This document shows, piece by piece, positions 8,084-16,621 of a stretch of DNA of 64,000 nucleotides. The notes beneath the pieces were generated by a model. The model made no database searches. It was not told the origin of the DNA and saw nothing but the letters and a program-made list of their open reading frames with translations. Positions within the stretch are counted from its first letter, which is position 1. Each line of letters starts with the position of its first letter. The stretch lies in the NCBI RefSeq assembly GCF_003096095.1, contig NZ_CP015453.1, positions 2,976,001 through 3,040,000 on the forward strand, given 5' to 3'. This DNA is from Dietzia psychralcaliphila (GTDB lineage: Bacteria > Actinomycetota > Actinomycetes > Mycobacteriales > Mycobacteriaceae). Both the position numbers and the translations under genes were made by a program.

Positions 8084-8712
8084 CACTCGTCGCCGACCAG
8101 GTCACCTACTGTCGTCCCGGCGGCGGATTCACACTCGCGCCGACCGACCTGACCGTTCGACCAGGACAGATCACCGCTCTCGTCGGTCCCTCCGGTTGTG
8201 GCAAGACGACGGTCGCGCACCTGCTGGCAGGACTACTCGAGCCGCACTCCGGCTCGGTGACCGCGGGGGGTGTGCGCGTGCGCCGTCGCCGAGGTCGCCT
8301 GCCCGGCCACACCGCTCTGCTGGACCAGGATCCGCGGGCCGCCTCCGACCCGCACCTGACGCTGCGCCGTGCCATTACCCTGCCGGCGTCGCTGCGCGGC
8401 ATCCCCGTGGACCCGGACGCCCTGGCCGAGGAGGTCGGTCTGGACCCGGTGCTGCTGGACCGCCGCCCCGCGGAGGTCTCGGGCGGACAGCTCCAACGCG
8501 CATGCGTGGCCCGCGCACTGGCGCAGGGGCCCCGCTTCCTGATCGCCGACGAGGCCACCGCTCACCTGGATCCGTTGAGCACGGCCGCGATCGCCCGCAC
8601 ACTGCGCCGGCGTGCCGATGGCGGGCTGGGCGTCCTGGCGATCACCCACGATCTGCGGTTGGCCGAGAGCTGGGCCGACGAGGTGGTGGCGCCGGGGGCC
8701 CACGTGCCGTGA
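8080..8712 (+). CDS. ABC transporter ATPase (OppF/NikE type)
   Basis: This is a 210-residue ABC ATPase with Walker A GPSGCGKTT (about residues 36-44), a Q-loop region LLDQDPRAA, signature VSGGQLQRACVARALAQ, Walker B FLIADEATAHLD and H-loop AITHDLRL. It is shorter than typical OppF proteins (over 300 residues) because the C-terminal oligopeptide-binding extension is absent. That fits a nickel/metal-chelate type system of compact subunits. It should pair with the ATPase half of the upstream fusion protein to energise import. The start overlaps the upstream stop as ATGA. Confidence 0.85.
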   Translation: MTLVADQVTYCRPGGGFTLAPTDLTVRPGQITALVGPSGCGKTTVAHLLAGLLEPHSGSVTAGGVRVRRRRGRLPGHTALLDQDPRAASDPHLTLRRAITLPASLRGIPVDPDALAEEVGLDPVLLDRRPAEVSGGQLQRACVARALAQGPRFLIADEATAHLDPLSTAAIARTLRRRADGGLGVLAITHDLRLAESWADEVVAPGAHVP

Positions 8713-8775
8713 CGACACCGAGACGGAACTGCGACCCGGCCGCCTCTCGACAACCACGGCTCACAGGCGCACAAT

Positions 8776-8790
8776 CCTAACCATGTTAGG
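8776..8790. promoter_or_regulatory. Inverted repeat spanning TetR start codon
   Basis: CCTAAC (8776-8781) and GTTAGG (8785-8790) are perfect inverted arms around CAT, and the ATG of the TetR gene lies inside (8783-8785). This placement fits an autorepression operator. No Shine-Dalgarno is visible upstream, so a leaderless message is plausible. Confidence 0.45.
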
Positions 8791-9418
8791 CACACCGAAA
8801 CGCGATAGGTCAGCCGAACGACGTGAGGCGACAAGGCTCGAGATCATCGATGCCGCGTGGGAGGTGGCTCGTGAACAGGGCCTGGCCCAGGTCACCCTTC
8901 GCGATGTCGCGGCCCGGGTGGGGATGAAGGCGCCGTCGCTGTACTCCCACGTGGACTCCAAGAACGCCATCTACGACGCGATGTTCGCCCAGGCCTGGAC
9001 CGAGTGTTTGGAGCGGATGCTGACTCTGGACGAGCCCCGCCCGGAGGATGCCCGGGGGACGGTCAGGATGTACGCACGGGCGTACTTCGACTTCTGCGTG
9101 AGCGACCTCGCCAGGTTCCAACTGATGAACCAACGCACCATCCCCGGTTTCGAACCCAGCCCGGAGGCGTACGCGCCCGCGGTCCTCGTACTTGACGGGC
9201 TGCGTCAGCGCCTCGCGGAGATCGGGATCACCGACCAGGAGGACATCGACCTCTACGTGGCACTGGTGGGCGGCATGGCGGATGCCCAACTCGCCAATGA
9301 TCCCGGCGGCGATCGCTGGGCCCGCCTGTTCGACCGCGCGGTCGACATGTACCTGCACGACGTCGGCATACCGACCGGCGTCCCGGTCACCACCACACAG
9401 GAGGACACACCGCCATGA
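8783..9418 (+). CDS. TetR/AcrR family transcriptional regulator
   Basis: The 211-residue protein starts at ATG 8783. Its N-terminal TetR helix-turn-helix reads RREATRLEIIDAAWEVAREQG, then TLRDVAARVGMKAPSLYSHVDSKNAIYDAMF. The C-terminal half is an all-helical ligand domain of the type seen in WHG/TetR_C groups. A palindrome covers the start codon, suggesting self-repression. The gene ends with ATGA overlapping the MDMPI-family gene, so the regulator and enzyme are co-transcribed and probably functionally paired. The inducer is unknown. Confidence 0.88.
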   Translation: MLGTPKRDRSAERREATRLEIIDAAWEVAREQGLAQVTLRDVAARVGMKAPSLYSHVDSKNAIYDAMFAQAWTECLERMLTLDEPRPEDARGTVRMYARAYFDFCVSDLARFQLMNQRTIPGFEPSPEAYAPAVLVLDGLRQRLAEIGITDQEDIDLYVALVGGMADAQLANDPGGDRWARLFDRAVDMYLHDVGIPTGVPVTTTQEDTPP

Positions 9419-10188
9419 CCACCACGACAACCGGGCAACACCGCTCGAAGACCGATCCCCGCCTGCCGCAGCTGCAGAGGGCCGTCGCCGAGCGCCTTGC
9501 CGCAACCGAGTACGACCGGGCCGCCGACATGCTCGAGGGCCTGAGCCCCGAGGACTGGGGAGCACAGACCGACTGCACCGAGTGGGACGTGCGCGCGATG
9601 GCCGGGCACATGCTCGGCATGGTCCAGATGCTCGCCAGCTGGCCGGAGATGATCCGCCAGCAGGTGGCGACCGGCAAGCGCGCCAAGCGTGAGGGCTGCA
9701 TCCCGATCGACGCCATGACCGCTCTACAGGTGGAGAAGAACGCCGGCCTGTCGACCGATGAGCTCATCGCGCAGGTGCGCCGCCTGGCCCCCAAGGCGGC
9801 CAGGAACCGTCGGCGAGCACCGGGCGTGATGAGGAAGCAGGCCATGGAGGACAACGGTGAGTGGTGGTCCATGGGCTACCTGTTCGACGTGATCCTCACC
9901 CGGGATCCCTTCATGCACCGGATCGACATCGCCGCCGCTACGGGAGCACCCATGACGGCGACCGCAGAGCACGAAGGAGTGATCGTCGCCGACGTGGTGA
10001 GCGAGTGGGCCGGCCGGCACGGGCAGGCCTACGATCTGGAACTCACCGGCCCGGCGGGCGGGCGGTGGCAGCACGGCGGACACTCGGGCGCAGGCGAGAA
10101 CCTCACCATGGACGCATTCGAGTTCTGCCGAGTACTCAGCGGCAGGGCCACGGGAGAGGGGCTGCTCCGGACCCAGGCCCCCTTCTGA
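9415..10188 (+). CDS. Maleylpyruvate isomerase (MDMPI)-family mycothiol-dependent enzyme
   Basis: The 257-residue protein has the DinB-like four-helix MDMPI_N fold: LSPEDWGAQTDCTEWDVRAMAGHMLGM near residues 44-70 and DVILTRDPFMHRIDIAAATG in the middle. The spaced histidines (GH in the first helix pair and MHRID in the third) match the metal site of this superfamily. Family members use mycothiol as cofactor for isomerisation or detoxification, which is consistent with an actinomycete. The substrate is unknown. It is translated from an ATG that overlaps the TetR stop. Confidence 0.78.
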   Translation: MTTTTTGQHRSKTDPRLPQLQRAVAERLAATEYDRAADMLEGLSPEDWGAQTDCTEWDVRAMAGHMLGMVQMLASWPEMIRQQVATGKRAKREGCIPIDAMTALQVEKNAGLSTDELIAQVRRLAPKAARNRRRAPGVMRKQAMEDNGEWWSMGYLFDVILTRDPFMHRIDIAAATGAPMTATAEHEGVIVADVVSEWAGRHGQAYDLELTGPAGGRWQHGGHSGAGENLTMDAFEFCRVLSGRATGEGLLRTQAPF

Positions 10189-10350
10189 TCGGCATCACCT
10201 GGCGCTCCCTCCCCCGGCACCCGAGATCGTGAATTCGCCTTTACGCAACGAAGTGTGAGGTAGGTTACATTCTGGGCACAACGCGCTGGTAAAGCGCACT
10301 TCTCCGGCTCGTCGCCGCCCCAGATCCGATCCCGGAAGAAGGCCGTCGCC

Positions 10351-11571
10351 ATGCCCCCGTCAGACCCCCGTCCCCCGTCAGACCCCCGCCCCCCGCCGCT
10401 GCCCGCAGCCCGCCTCAGCCGTCGCTCCGTCCTCTCCGCCTTCGGCGGGGCGGTCGCGGCGACCGGCTTCGTGGGCCTCGGGGCCGGGGCCGCCGGAGCG
10501 CAGAGCCTCACTGGTTCCCTGGGCTCCGGCTCCCTCGGGTCATCCGGCGGAACCCCGCCGGACGGCATCCCCTCGGCGCAGCGCGAACCCCTGGAACTGC
10601 TGTTGCTGGGCACGCTCGCGGGCCCGATGGTGGAGAAATCGAGGGTGGGGATCGCGTCGGTCCTCGTGGTCAACGGGGCCGCCTACGTGATCGACTGCGG
10701 CCGCTCCTCGGTCACGCAGTACGGGCTCACGGGGCTCGAACTGTCGGCGATCCGCGACATCTTCCTCACCCACCTGCACGCCGACCACATCGCGGACTAC
10801 TACAACTTCGCGCTCATCGGTGGGGTGGTCGCCAACGCCGCGGGTGACAAGCTCGCCGGCCCGGTCGGCGTGTACGGCCCGGGCTCGGCGGGCGGACTCC
10901 GACCGCCCAACTACGACTACCCGGACTTCCCGGTGGTCGCCCCGCAGAGTCCGACCCCGGGCACCGCGGAGATGACGCAGCGGCTGCACGAGGCCTACGC
11001 GTACACGTCCAACATCTTCCTCCGCGACAACGGCCCCACCGGCGGCCCGCCCGACCCGCGGACCCTGTTCGACGTCCACGAGATCGAGATCCCGGATGTC
11101 GGCGCCAGCTACACAGACACCTCCCCACCGATGGAGCCGTTCCTCGTCATGGAGGACGAGAACGTCCGGGTCACGGCGACCCTCGTCCCGCACGGGCCGG
11201 TCTTCCCCGCGTTCGCCTTCCGATTCGACACCGCGCACGGCTCGGTGACGTTCTCCGGGGACACCAGCCTCAGCGAGAACCTGGACCGGTTGGCGCTCGG
11301 CACCGACACGCTCGTGCACGAGGCGATCAACGTGCGCGGCGGGAACCTGCCACCGCCGTTGGTGGAACACAACCTGGAGTCGCACGTCGAGGTCCAGGTG
11401 GTGGGGCAGGTCGCCGAGCGCGCCGGCGCCAAGCGACTGGTCCTGACGCACCTCGGCGACTACTCCGGCGTCGTCGACGTGCGCCAGTGGCACGACTGGG
11501 CCCAGGACGGCTACAGCGGGGACGTGATCGTGGGCCACGACCTGCAGCGGATCGTCCTGGCCACCCGCTGA
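10351..11571 (+). CDS. Tat-exported metallo-beta-lactamase-fold hydrolase
   Basis: The 406-residue protein opens with an unusual Pro-rich leader made of two PPSDPR units and then a twin-arginine signal (SRRSVLSAFGGAVAATGFVGLG, ending near AGA). The zinc site begins with THLHADHIADYY (HxHxDH). GDTSLSENLDRLALGTDTLVHEA supplies the bridging Asp, and the late histidine is in LTHLGDYSG. The order resembles RNase Z/arylsulfatase-type MBL proteins, but export argues against a tRNA role. AGAAGG precedes the ATG. It probably folds with metal in the cytoplasm and hydrolyses an ester outside; the substrate is unknown. Confidence 0.8.
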   Translation: MPPSDPRPPSDPRPPPLPAARLSRRSVLSAFGGAVAATGFVGLGAGAAGAQSLTGSLGSGSLGSSGGTPPDGIPSAQREPLELLLLGTLAGPMVEKSRVGIASVLVVNGAAYVIDCGRSSVTQYGLTGLELSAIRDIFLTHLHADHIADYYNFALIGGVVANAAGDKLAGPVGVYGPGSAGGLRPPNYDYPDFPVVAPQSPTPGTAEMTQRLHEAYAYTSNIFLRDNGPTGGPPDPRTLFDVHEIEIPDVGASYTDTSPPMEPFLVMEDENVRVTATLVPHGPVFPAFAFRFDTAHGSVTFSGDTSLSENLDRLALGTDTLVHEAINVRGGNLPPPLVEHNLESHVEVQVVGQVAERAGAKRLVLTHLGDYSGVVDVRQWHDWAQDGYSGDVIVGHDLQRIVLATR

Positions 11572-11630
11572 CCGCGCGGCGCGCGCGCCCCGACTATCCC
11601 GAGCCACAAGAACAAGTCTCAGGAGGAACC

Positions 11631-12035
11631 ATGAGCACCATCGATATGATCACATCCCATCCCCACCCGACCGGCGGTCTGCCCGTTGAGTTGCTGGCGG
11701 AGGCAATCGATGCCGCGGCGGCGTGCGCCACCATCTGCACCGCCTGCGCGGACGCGTGCCTGGCCGAAGAATCGGTGGCGGAGATGCGCGACTGCATCCG
11801 CACCGATCTCGACTGCGCGGACGTCTGCGCCGCCACCGCATCGGTGTTGAGCCGCCGCACCGGGACCGTTTCCGGGGCGGTCAAGGCGTTGCTCACCGCG
11901 TGCCGCGCCGCGTGCGCGACCTGCGCCGACGACTGCGGAGACCACGCCGACATGCACGCCCACTGCGCGATCTGCGCCGAGGCCTGCCGCCGATGCGAGA
12001 AGGCCTGCGCGGAGCTGCTCAGCGCGATCGGGTGA
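11631..12035 (+). CDS. Four-helix-bundle copper-storage-like protein (Csp/DUF326)
   Basis: A strong AGGAGG at 11621-11626 precedes ATG 11631. The 134-residue product has 16 cysteines, most in CxxxC or CxxC spacing along predicted helices (ACATICTACADAC, DCADVC, CRAACATCADDC, HCAICAEACRRCEKAC). This matches Csp-type bundles that hold many Cu(I) ions in their core, and the older DUF326 label. No signal peptide is visible, so it would act in the cytoplasm like Csp3. The copper-resistance genes elsewhere in the window support a copper-buffering role. Confidence 0.85.
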   Translation: MSTIDMITSHPHPTGGLPVELLAEAIDAAAACATICTACADACLAEESVAEMRDCIRTDLDCADVCAATASVLSRRTGTVSGAVKALLTACRAACATCADDCGDHADMHAHCAICAEACRRCEKACAELLSAIG

Positions 12036-12129
12036 CGCGCGGGATCCGGTGACGAGAGCGGACCGAAGGACGACGACGAGGTCGTCAGCCCCGGGGCCCG
12101 GAGGCCTCGCGCCAGCTTTCGGGTGGGTG

Positions 12130-12408
12130 TCACATAAGGCCGCGCAGGTGGCCCGCGTAGTCGTCGGCTGCCTGCTTAGTCCTGCGGACGTTCTCGGACA
12201 TCCTGCCGATATCGACCTGCGCCTGGCTCAAGCTGGTCATCAACTGGCCGATCGCTCCCCCGCCACCTGTGCCGAGCAGAGTGTGGAGTTGCCGGACGCT
12301 GGATCCGAGCTGAGACTGGAGTCCGGCGATCTGCCGATCAGTGGCATCACACTGACGCGAGAGGTTCTGGACGTCGGCGATCAGCTTCTCGTGAACGGAG
12401 GACATCAC
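12130..12408 (-). CDS. Small helical-hairpin protein B, WXG100-like size
   Basis: This 92-residue, almost entirely helical protein is the last gene of the chaperone/FtsK operon. Two amphipathic helices are separated by a glycine-rich turn (LLGTGGGGAIG, about residues 44-54), the position where WXG100/ESAT-6 proteins carry W-x-G. There is no Trp and no clear C-terminal YxxxD/E signal. The start overlaps the stop of hairpin A by 4 bp. I do not recognise a named family. A structural subunit or a substrate of the neighbouring FtsK-type ATPase are both possible. Confidence 0.7.
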   Translation of the reverse strand: MMSSVHEKLIADVQNLSRQCDATDRQIAGLQSQLGSSVRQLHTLLGTGGGGAIGQLMTSLSQAQVDIGRMSENVRRTKQAADDYAGHLRGLM

Positions 12409-12665
12409 AGCCTCCTCGCGATGTCGCCCGCAGCATCGGAAGCCTGCCGGATCCGCTGCGCGATGCCCTGGGCCATGCTGTTGGCTGCAGCCAGCTGCTG
12501 AGTCATGCGCTGATCGGCGGAGGTGGAGGTGGAGCCTGTCACCCGCGCGATCTGGCCCGAGAGTTCGTTCAGTGATCGCTGTTGGCTGCTCACCACCTGC
12601 ATCAGTTGTTTAAGGAGGGCGGCTGCCCGCAACACCGCTTGCCGTTCGTTCTGGACGTCACTCAT
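12405..12665 (-). CDS. Small helical-hairpin protein A, WXG100-like size
   Basis: The 86-residue product has two helices (about 5-43 and 52-84) joined by a polar turn, GSTSTSADQ. It is rich in Gln, Ala and Ser, with no Cys or Trp. It pairs with the slightly longer hairpin B gene that overlaps it by ATGA, much as esxA/esxB-type genes come in pairs, although sequence motifs of that family are missing. It sits 59 bp downstream of the tail-anchored coiled-coil gene. Function is unknown; co-assembly with hairpin B is the simplest inference. Confidence 0.7.
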   Translation of the reverse strand: MSDVQNERQAVLRAAALLKQLMQVVSSQQRSLNELSGQIARVTGSTSTSADQRMTQQLAAANSMAQGIAQRIRQASDAAGDIARRL

Positions 12666-12724
12666 CGTCCGATCCCTTCGCTATTTCGGGCAATTTCGTA
12701 TTCTTGGTTCGGTCGTATGCGCGC

Positions 12725-13387
12725 TCAGAGCAGGACCAGCGCGAGTAACACGGCCATCGCGATGGCCACCAGGATTCCCCAGATCACCGGAGAGGTCCTC
12801 CAGCCCCCGGACACCGCAGGCTGAGTCGCGGGATGGGGCGCCGGTTCGTCCGGCACAGGTGTCGTCGATTCGAGCGGCGGCTGTTCGGTGGCCGACTGGC
12901 GACTGCGAGTAGCCTCCCGCCGGGCTTGATCCATGGCCGCTTGCCGTTCGCGGGCACGCTCGGCGAGGGCGACCCGCCGCGCGACTTCCTCCTCCGCCCG
13001 GGTCCCGGCCCGTCGCTCGGCGCGGAGAATGCCCTCGAGTGTGGCGGACTGGCGCCCGATCTCATGAGCGAGCCCACGCAGGCGGTCCAGTAGTTCGTCC
13101 GGCCCCTCGGCGTCGACGGTGCTCGTGTCGGAGTCTTCGGGCGCCCCTCCGACTAACACTGGAACGCCAGCGGACGCGAGCAGCACGCGTATCCGCTTGC
13201 TCTCCGTGTCGATTTCGGAGGCGAGTTTTTCGACCCTCGTCACCGCTTCTCGGTGCTGGGCTTCAACGTCCTCGCGGGTCTCGTTCAACGACACCTCCAG
13301 AGTCTGTCGCTGTTCCGCCTGCATACTTTCCAAAGCCGCCGAGCCGGATAGCGCGTCTACATACTGGCGCCACAGGTCCTCACTCAC
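12725..13387 (-). CDS. Tail-anchored coiled-coil membrane protein of the chaperone/FtsK operon
   Basis: Starting at GTG 13387, which overlaps the FtsK stop as GTGA, gives 220 residues. The body is strongly charged with long heptad-like stretches (about 20-65 and 95-155), consistent with coiled coils. A Pro/Thr-rich spacer follows, then one C-terminal membrane segment (VIWGILVAIAMAVLLALVLL) ends the protein. That topology places the coiled coil in the cytoplasm, anchored at its tail. It could tether the soluble FtsK-like ATPase to the membrane. No named family is recognised. A longer upstream frame (to 13441) is shadow of the FtsK gene. Confidence 0.75.
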   Translation of the reverse strand: MSEDLWRQYVDALSGSAALESMQAEQRQTLEVSLNETREDVEAQHREAVTRVEKLASEIDTESKRIRVLLASAGVPVLVGGAPEDSDTSTVDAEGPDELLDRLRGLAHEIGRQSATLEGILRAERRAGTRAEEEVARRVALAERARERQAAMDQARREATRSRQSATEQPPLESTTPVPDEPAPHPATQPAVSGGWRTSPVIWGILVAIAMAVLLALVLL

Positions 13388-16104
13388 CTGACACCCCCGC
13401 CGGTCAACGTCCCGGGGTCGAACGGCACGACGCTGCGCCACTGCCCGCGTTCGGTGTCCACGAGCGTGGCCCGCGGCCAGGCGTCGTCGACCCGGATCGT
13501 GGGGTCAATGCGGGTGGCGTCGTTCTGCCCGGTGGTCAGGACCAACCGGGATATGTCCGAGCTGAAGCCGAACAATCCGAGCGAGGTGAATGCCGCGACA
13601 GACCGAAACCGCACGACCATCAGCACCCCGCGGGAGGCGGCTCGCGTCAGCAGTAGCCGGAACTCAGAGCAGAACCCATCGTGATCGAAGGGTCCGTTCT
13701 CCCCAAAACCGTCGATCACTGCGATGTCGTCCACGATCACCACGTGATCGATCCTCGAAGTTCGTTCCTCGTGCGAGTTCGTCAGAGACAGGAGGAACTC
13801 CCCGGCCCGGTCCGCCCCGACGCATGAGACCTCGACGGAATCCGTGGGACCATCGATGTCCGACACCAGGTCCCGTAAGCCGCCGCCTACCGCGCGGTCG
13901 GAGGTGTCGACGAAGCTGACGCGCGCCCCCTCTGCCCGGGCACTGCCGAGGATCGACACCGCCAGAGACGCAGTCACCGCGTTCACGACTTGGTCGTCGG
14001 CTCCGATCACCCCGATGCACCCCGGATTGCCGTGTTCCATGCTGAAGCCCTCGACCGTGGGCGCCACCCCCACCGGAACGCCGACCGCCGCGACCGACTC
14101 CGCATGCGTGCCAGACCACGTACTGAAGGAGCTGCTGGTGAAACTATCGGGCCGTCGCGACGTTCCGACCTCCTCACGGTGCCGCCGCCACAGCCGTCCA
14201 CGAAGTTCGTTCAGATGTGTGGGTTCGGCCCAGACAACCGTGCCAGTGATGTTGGCGTCAGGACGCCCGAGCTCGGAGTTGACGATCACCCGGCCCCTAC
14301 CCGTGAGGTCCGCGGCGGCGAGGTTGCCGTAGCCGAGGATCGACTCCGACTCGGCGATCGTGTTCTTGAGCGAGATCCGATGGTGGAACTGGGCGAAGAT
14401 CGATTCGCGCTTCGTGCCCAACGCCTGGATTCCGGACAGTGTCTGAGAGGCCAACACCAGATGGATGCCGTAGGCCCGTCCCTTGCGAGCGAGCTTCTCA
14501 AGGAGTTCGACCGCGCGTTGTGCCTGTGCGTCATCGGGTTCGAACAGGACCTGAAACTCGTCTGCGACCACCACAAGGCGAGGCATGTCCTGGCCGGACA
14601 GTTCCCGGTAGGACGAGACCGAGGTCGCCCGCACGGCCTTGAACTCAGCGGCGCGACGGTCGAACTCTTCGACAAGATGCTGCAGGACGGCGATCCCGTA
14701 GGAACGGTCGCTCTCCAGACCGAGGACCGCCACATGGGGTAGCCAGTCGTCCCCGTCCTCGGGCGCGAGCTGTGCGAATTCGATCCCTTCCTTGAAGTCG
14801 AGTAGATACATCTGGAGGTCTCGCGGCGAATGACGGTGCGCGAGGCTGTAGATCAGCGCCAGCAAGAGATTTGACTTTCCCGAGCCCGTCGCACCACCGA
14901 TGAGCACGTTGGGCGTCGCCGGATTCGCACCGCTCAGCATCAGCTCCAGCGTGGACCCGCCGGCGCGACCGATTCTCGCGGTAAGTCTGTCCACACCCCT
15001 GTCGCTCCACTGGACGGGCCGGTCGCCGAGGAGCGAGCTGAGGGTCATCGACCGGTCGGCCTGCGCCGAGATCGCCTCCAACCACGCCACCATCGCGTTG
15101 TTGCGTTGTGACGTCGTGAGAGCGCGGTCCCGACGTACCGGCCCCAGCTCACGGACCGAGGTCTGGATGCTGGTGGCGGACACGTCGAGGCAGACCATAC
15201 GCCCATCCGGGTCGAACTCCTCGTCACCTTCGAGAGGGACGGGCCCGGTAGGCCTCCCCGGGGTCTCGACGAGCACGGTCACGCCGCGTCCCGCGCACCC
15301 GCTGATCAGCCTCTCCAGGGCATCGGCTCCTTGGCCGCTCAGGCCCGCTGGCGCGTCCAGGACCACGACGAAGTGGTGTGGCCCGCGCTCCCCCGAGGCC
15401 AGTTCGGAGAATGACGTGACGCCTGACAGGCTCATCTTCTCCGCCACCTCGGAGAGCCTGGCCAACAAGTGGTTCAGATGGGTGACGAGCGCTTCCTCGT
15501 GATGGATCGCCGGCCGGAAGTGTTCCGGGAAGTCCTTTCGGAGTAGCGAGGTGAACCCAACCACACCGCGCACCCTCGGATCGAAGACGGTGAGCTCGAA
15601 TCCCTCCGGCGGAAAGGCGAGCGCAGCCCTGACCACGATCTCGGCGATGAACTCCCGGGCGTCCTCGCCGGTGATCCGCCACCCCGGCACAGCCGAGACC
15701 GGCAGGAGTGCCGCAGCCCCGGTATCGCTGTGGCTTCCGATGCGAAGCGCAGCCGCCATCGCGTCACCGACCGGCGGGGTTCCCCACGATGAGCTTCCCC
15801 AGTTTGCCGCGGCCAGCCCTGGAGCCGCGTCGGATATCGCGCTGTGTAGCAGAGCCCGCGACCGGAGTGTCTCGATACGCAGTTGCTCCTCCAGCGCGGT
15901 GCGCTGCTGCCCGGCGTACATCTGCAGGGTGCGGTCGGCGACCTCCGCCCTGTCCCGAATTGACCCGCGCAGACTCTCAACGCGTTGGTCGAGCGCGGCC
16001 TCGACGATGGCGGCCTGACCGGCGAGTGCGCTGAGGCCAGAGAGGGTCTGGTGCTTGGCCCGCGAGACGGAAGCTGTGGAGCCGTCGTCGCCGCCGGTCG
16101 TCAC
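13384..16104 (-). CDS. FtsK/SpoIIIE-type ATPase without membrane segments
   Basis: This 906-residue protein begins with about 95 residues of coiled coil. A mixed domain (about 140-320) contains FVVVLDAPAGLSG. The FtsK/SpoIIIE motor then has Walker A GGATGSGKSN at about 403-412, YLLDFKEGIEF, and Walker B RLVVVADEF at about 509-517, followed by LASQTLSG and FHHRISLK. Residues from about 680 form a second P-loop-like domain without a Walker A (GNPGCIGVIGADDQVVNAV). No transmembrane helix or gamma DNA-reading domain is visible, unlike chromosomal FtsK. The arrangement resembles EccC/EssC motors more than DNA translocases. Flanking genes encode a GrpE-like factor and a tail-anchored coiled-coil protein. 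Substrate (protein or DNA) is unresolved. Confidence 0.85.
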   Translation of the reverse strand: MTTGGDDGSTASVSRAKHQTLSGLSALAGQAAIVEAALDQRVESLRGSIRDRAEVADRTLQMYAGQQRTALEEQLRIETLRSRALLHSAISDAAPGLAAANWGSSSWGTPPVGDAMAAALRIGSHSDTGAAALLPVSAVPGWRITGEDAREFIAEIVVRAALAFPPEGFELTVFDPRVRGVVGFTSLLRKDFPEHFRPAIHHEEALVTHLNHLLARLSEVAEKMSLSGVTSFSELASGERGPHHFVVVLDAPAGLSGQGADALERLISGCAGRGVTVLVETPGRPTGPVPLEGDEEFDPDGRMVCLDVSATSIQTSVRELGPVRRDRALTTSQRNNAMVAWLEAISAQADRSMTLSSLLGDRPVQWSDRGVDRLTARIGRAGGSTLELMLSGANPATPNVLIGGATGSGKSNLLLALIYSLAHRHSPRDLQMYLLDFKEGIEFAQLAPEDGDDWLPHVAVLGLESDRSYGIAVLQHLVEEFDRRAAEFKAVRATSVSSYRELSGQDMPRLVVVADEFQVLFEPDDAQAQRAVELLEKLARKGRAYGIHLVLASQTLSGIQALGTKRESIFAQFHHRISLKNTIAESESILGYGNLAAADLTGRGRVIVNSELGRPDANITGTVVWAEPTHLNELRGRLWRRHREEVGTSRRPDSFTSSSFSTWSGTHAESVAAVGVPVGVAPTVEGFSMEHGNPGCIGVIGADDQVVNAVTASLAVSILGSARAEGARVSFVDTSDRAVGGGLRDLVSDIDGPTDSVEVSCVGADRAGEFLLSLTNSHEERTSRIDHVVIVDDIAVIDGFGENGPFDHDGFCSEFRLLLTRAASRGVLMVVRFRSVAAFTSLGLFGFSSDISRLVLTTGQNDATRIDPTIRVDDAWPRATLVDTERGQWRSVVPFDPGTLTGGGVR

Positions 16105-16610
16105 TCTCCACCCTCCACATCGCGATCGCCGACGGACACCACCACGTCAGCCACCCGAATCACTCGTCCATCGAGAGTGATGCCATTGCGCTGGACACTC
16201 AGGATGGTCCCTCGCGGGGAGTCAGAGGGCAGTTGCTTGACCACCCTGTGGACCGTCGGATCGACACGTCCCGAGATGTCGATGGTCTCTACCCCGAACT
16301 CCTCGAGGACGTCCATGATCTCCTCGCCCGCTGACATCGCGAGGGGGTCGGGCTCGCCGTCCCAACTGTAGATTCGGTCGACTATCCCAACCAGCCGATT
16401 GGCCAGAGGGCGCAAGAGCCGGGACTGTATTACCCGGTCATCCAGTTCCGACCGCTCCTTGAGTTCAGCGACGAACTCGATCTTCGCGCGGTCGTCCAAC
16501 AGCCGGCGACGGAACAGCGCTTCAAGTTCGTCCAAACGGCCGAGGATCCGGTCAGAGGGGTCCAGCTCCCGGAACCGTTCCTGCTCGGCGGCATCCGAAT
16601 GGGGGCACAT
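16101..16610 (-). CDS. GrpE-like nucleotide exchange factor
   Basis: The 169-residue protein has the two parts of GrpE: a long N-terminal helix (about 15-60, ELDPSDRILGRLDELEALF onward) and a small C-terminal beta domain with GRVDPTVHRVV, where HR-VV is the usual GrpE core. It then has SPRGTILSVQRNGITLDGRVIRVADVVVS. The housekeeping factor is normally about 180-210 residues and sits beside dnaK with dnaJ. Here the partner Hsp70 is non-standard, so this is probably a dedicated exchange factor. It overlaps the FtsK gene by ATGA and lies 11 bp after the Hsp70 gene. Confidence 0.82.
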   Translation of the reverse strand: MCPHSDAAEQERFRELDPSDRILGRLDELEALFRRRLLDDRAKIEFVAELKERSELDDRVIQSRLLRPLANRLVGIVDRIYSWDGEPDPLAMSAGEEIMDVLEEFGVETIDISGRVDPTVHRVVKQLPSDSPRGTILSVQRNGITLDGRVIRVADVVVSVGDRDVEGGE

Positions 16611-16621
16611 GACAGGTCCTC

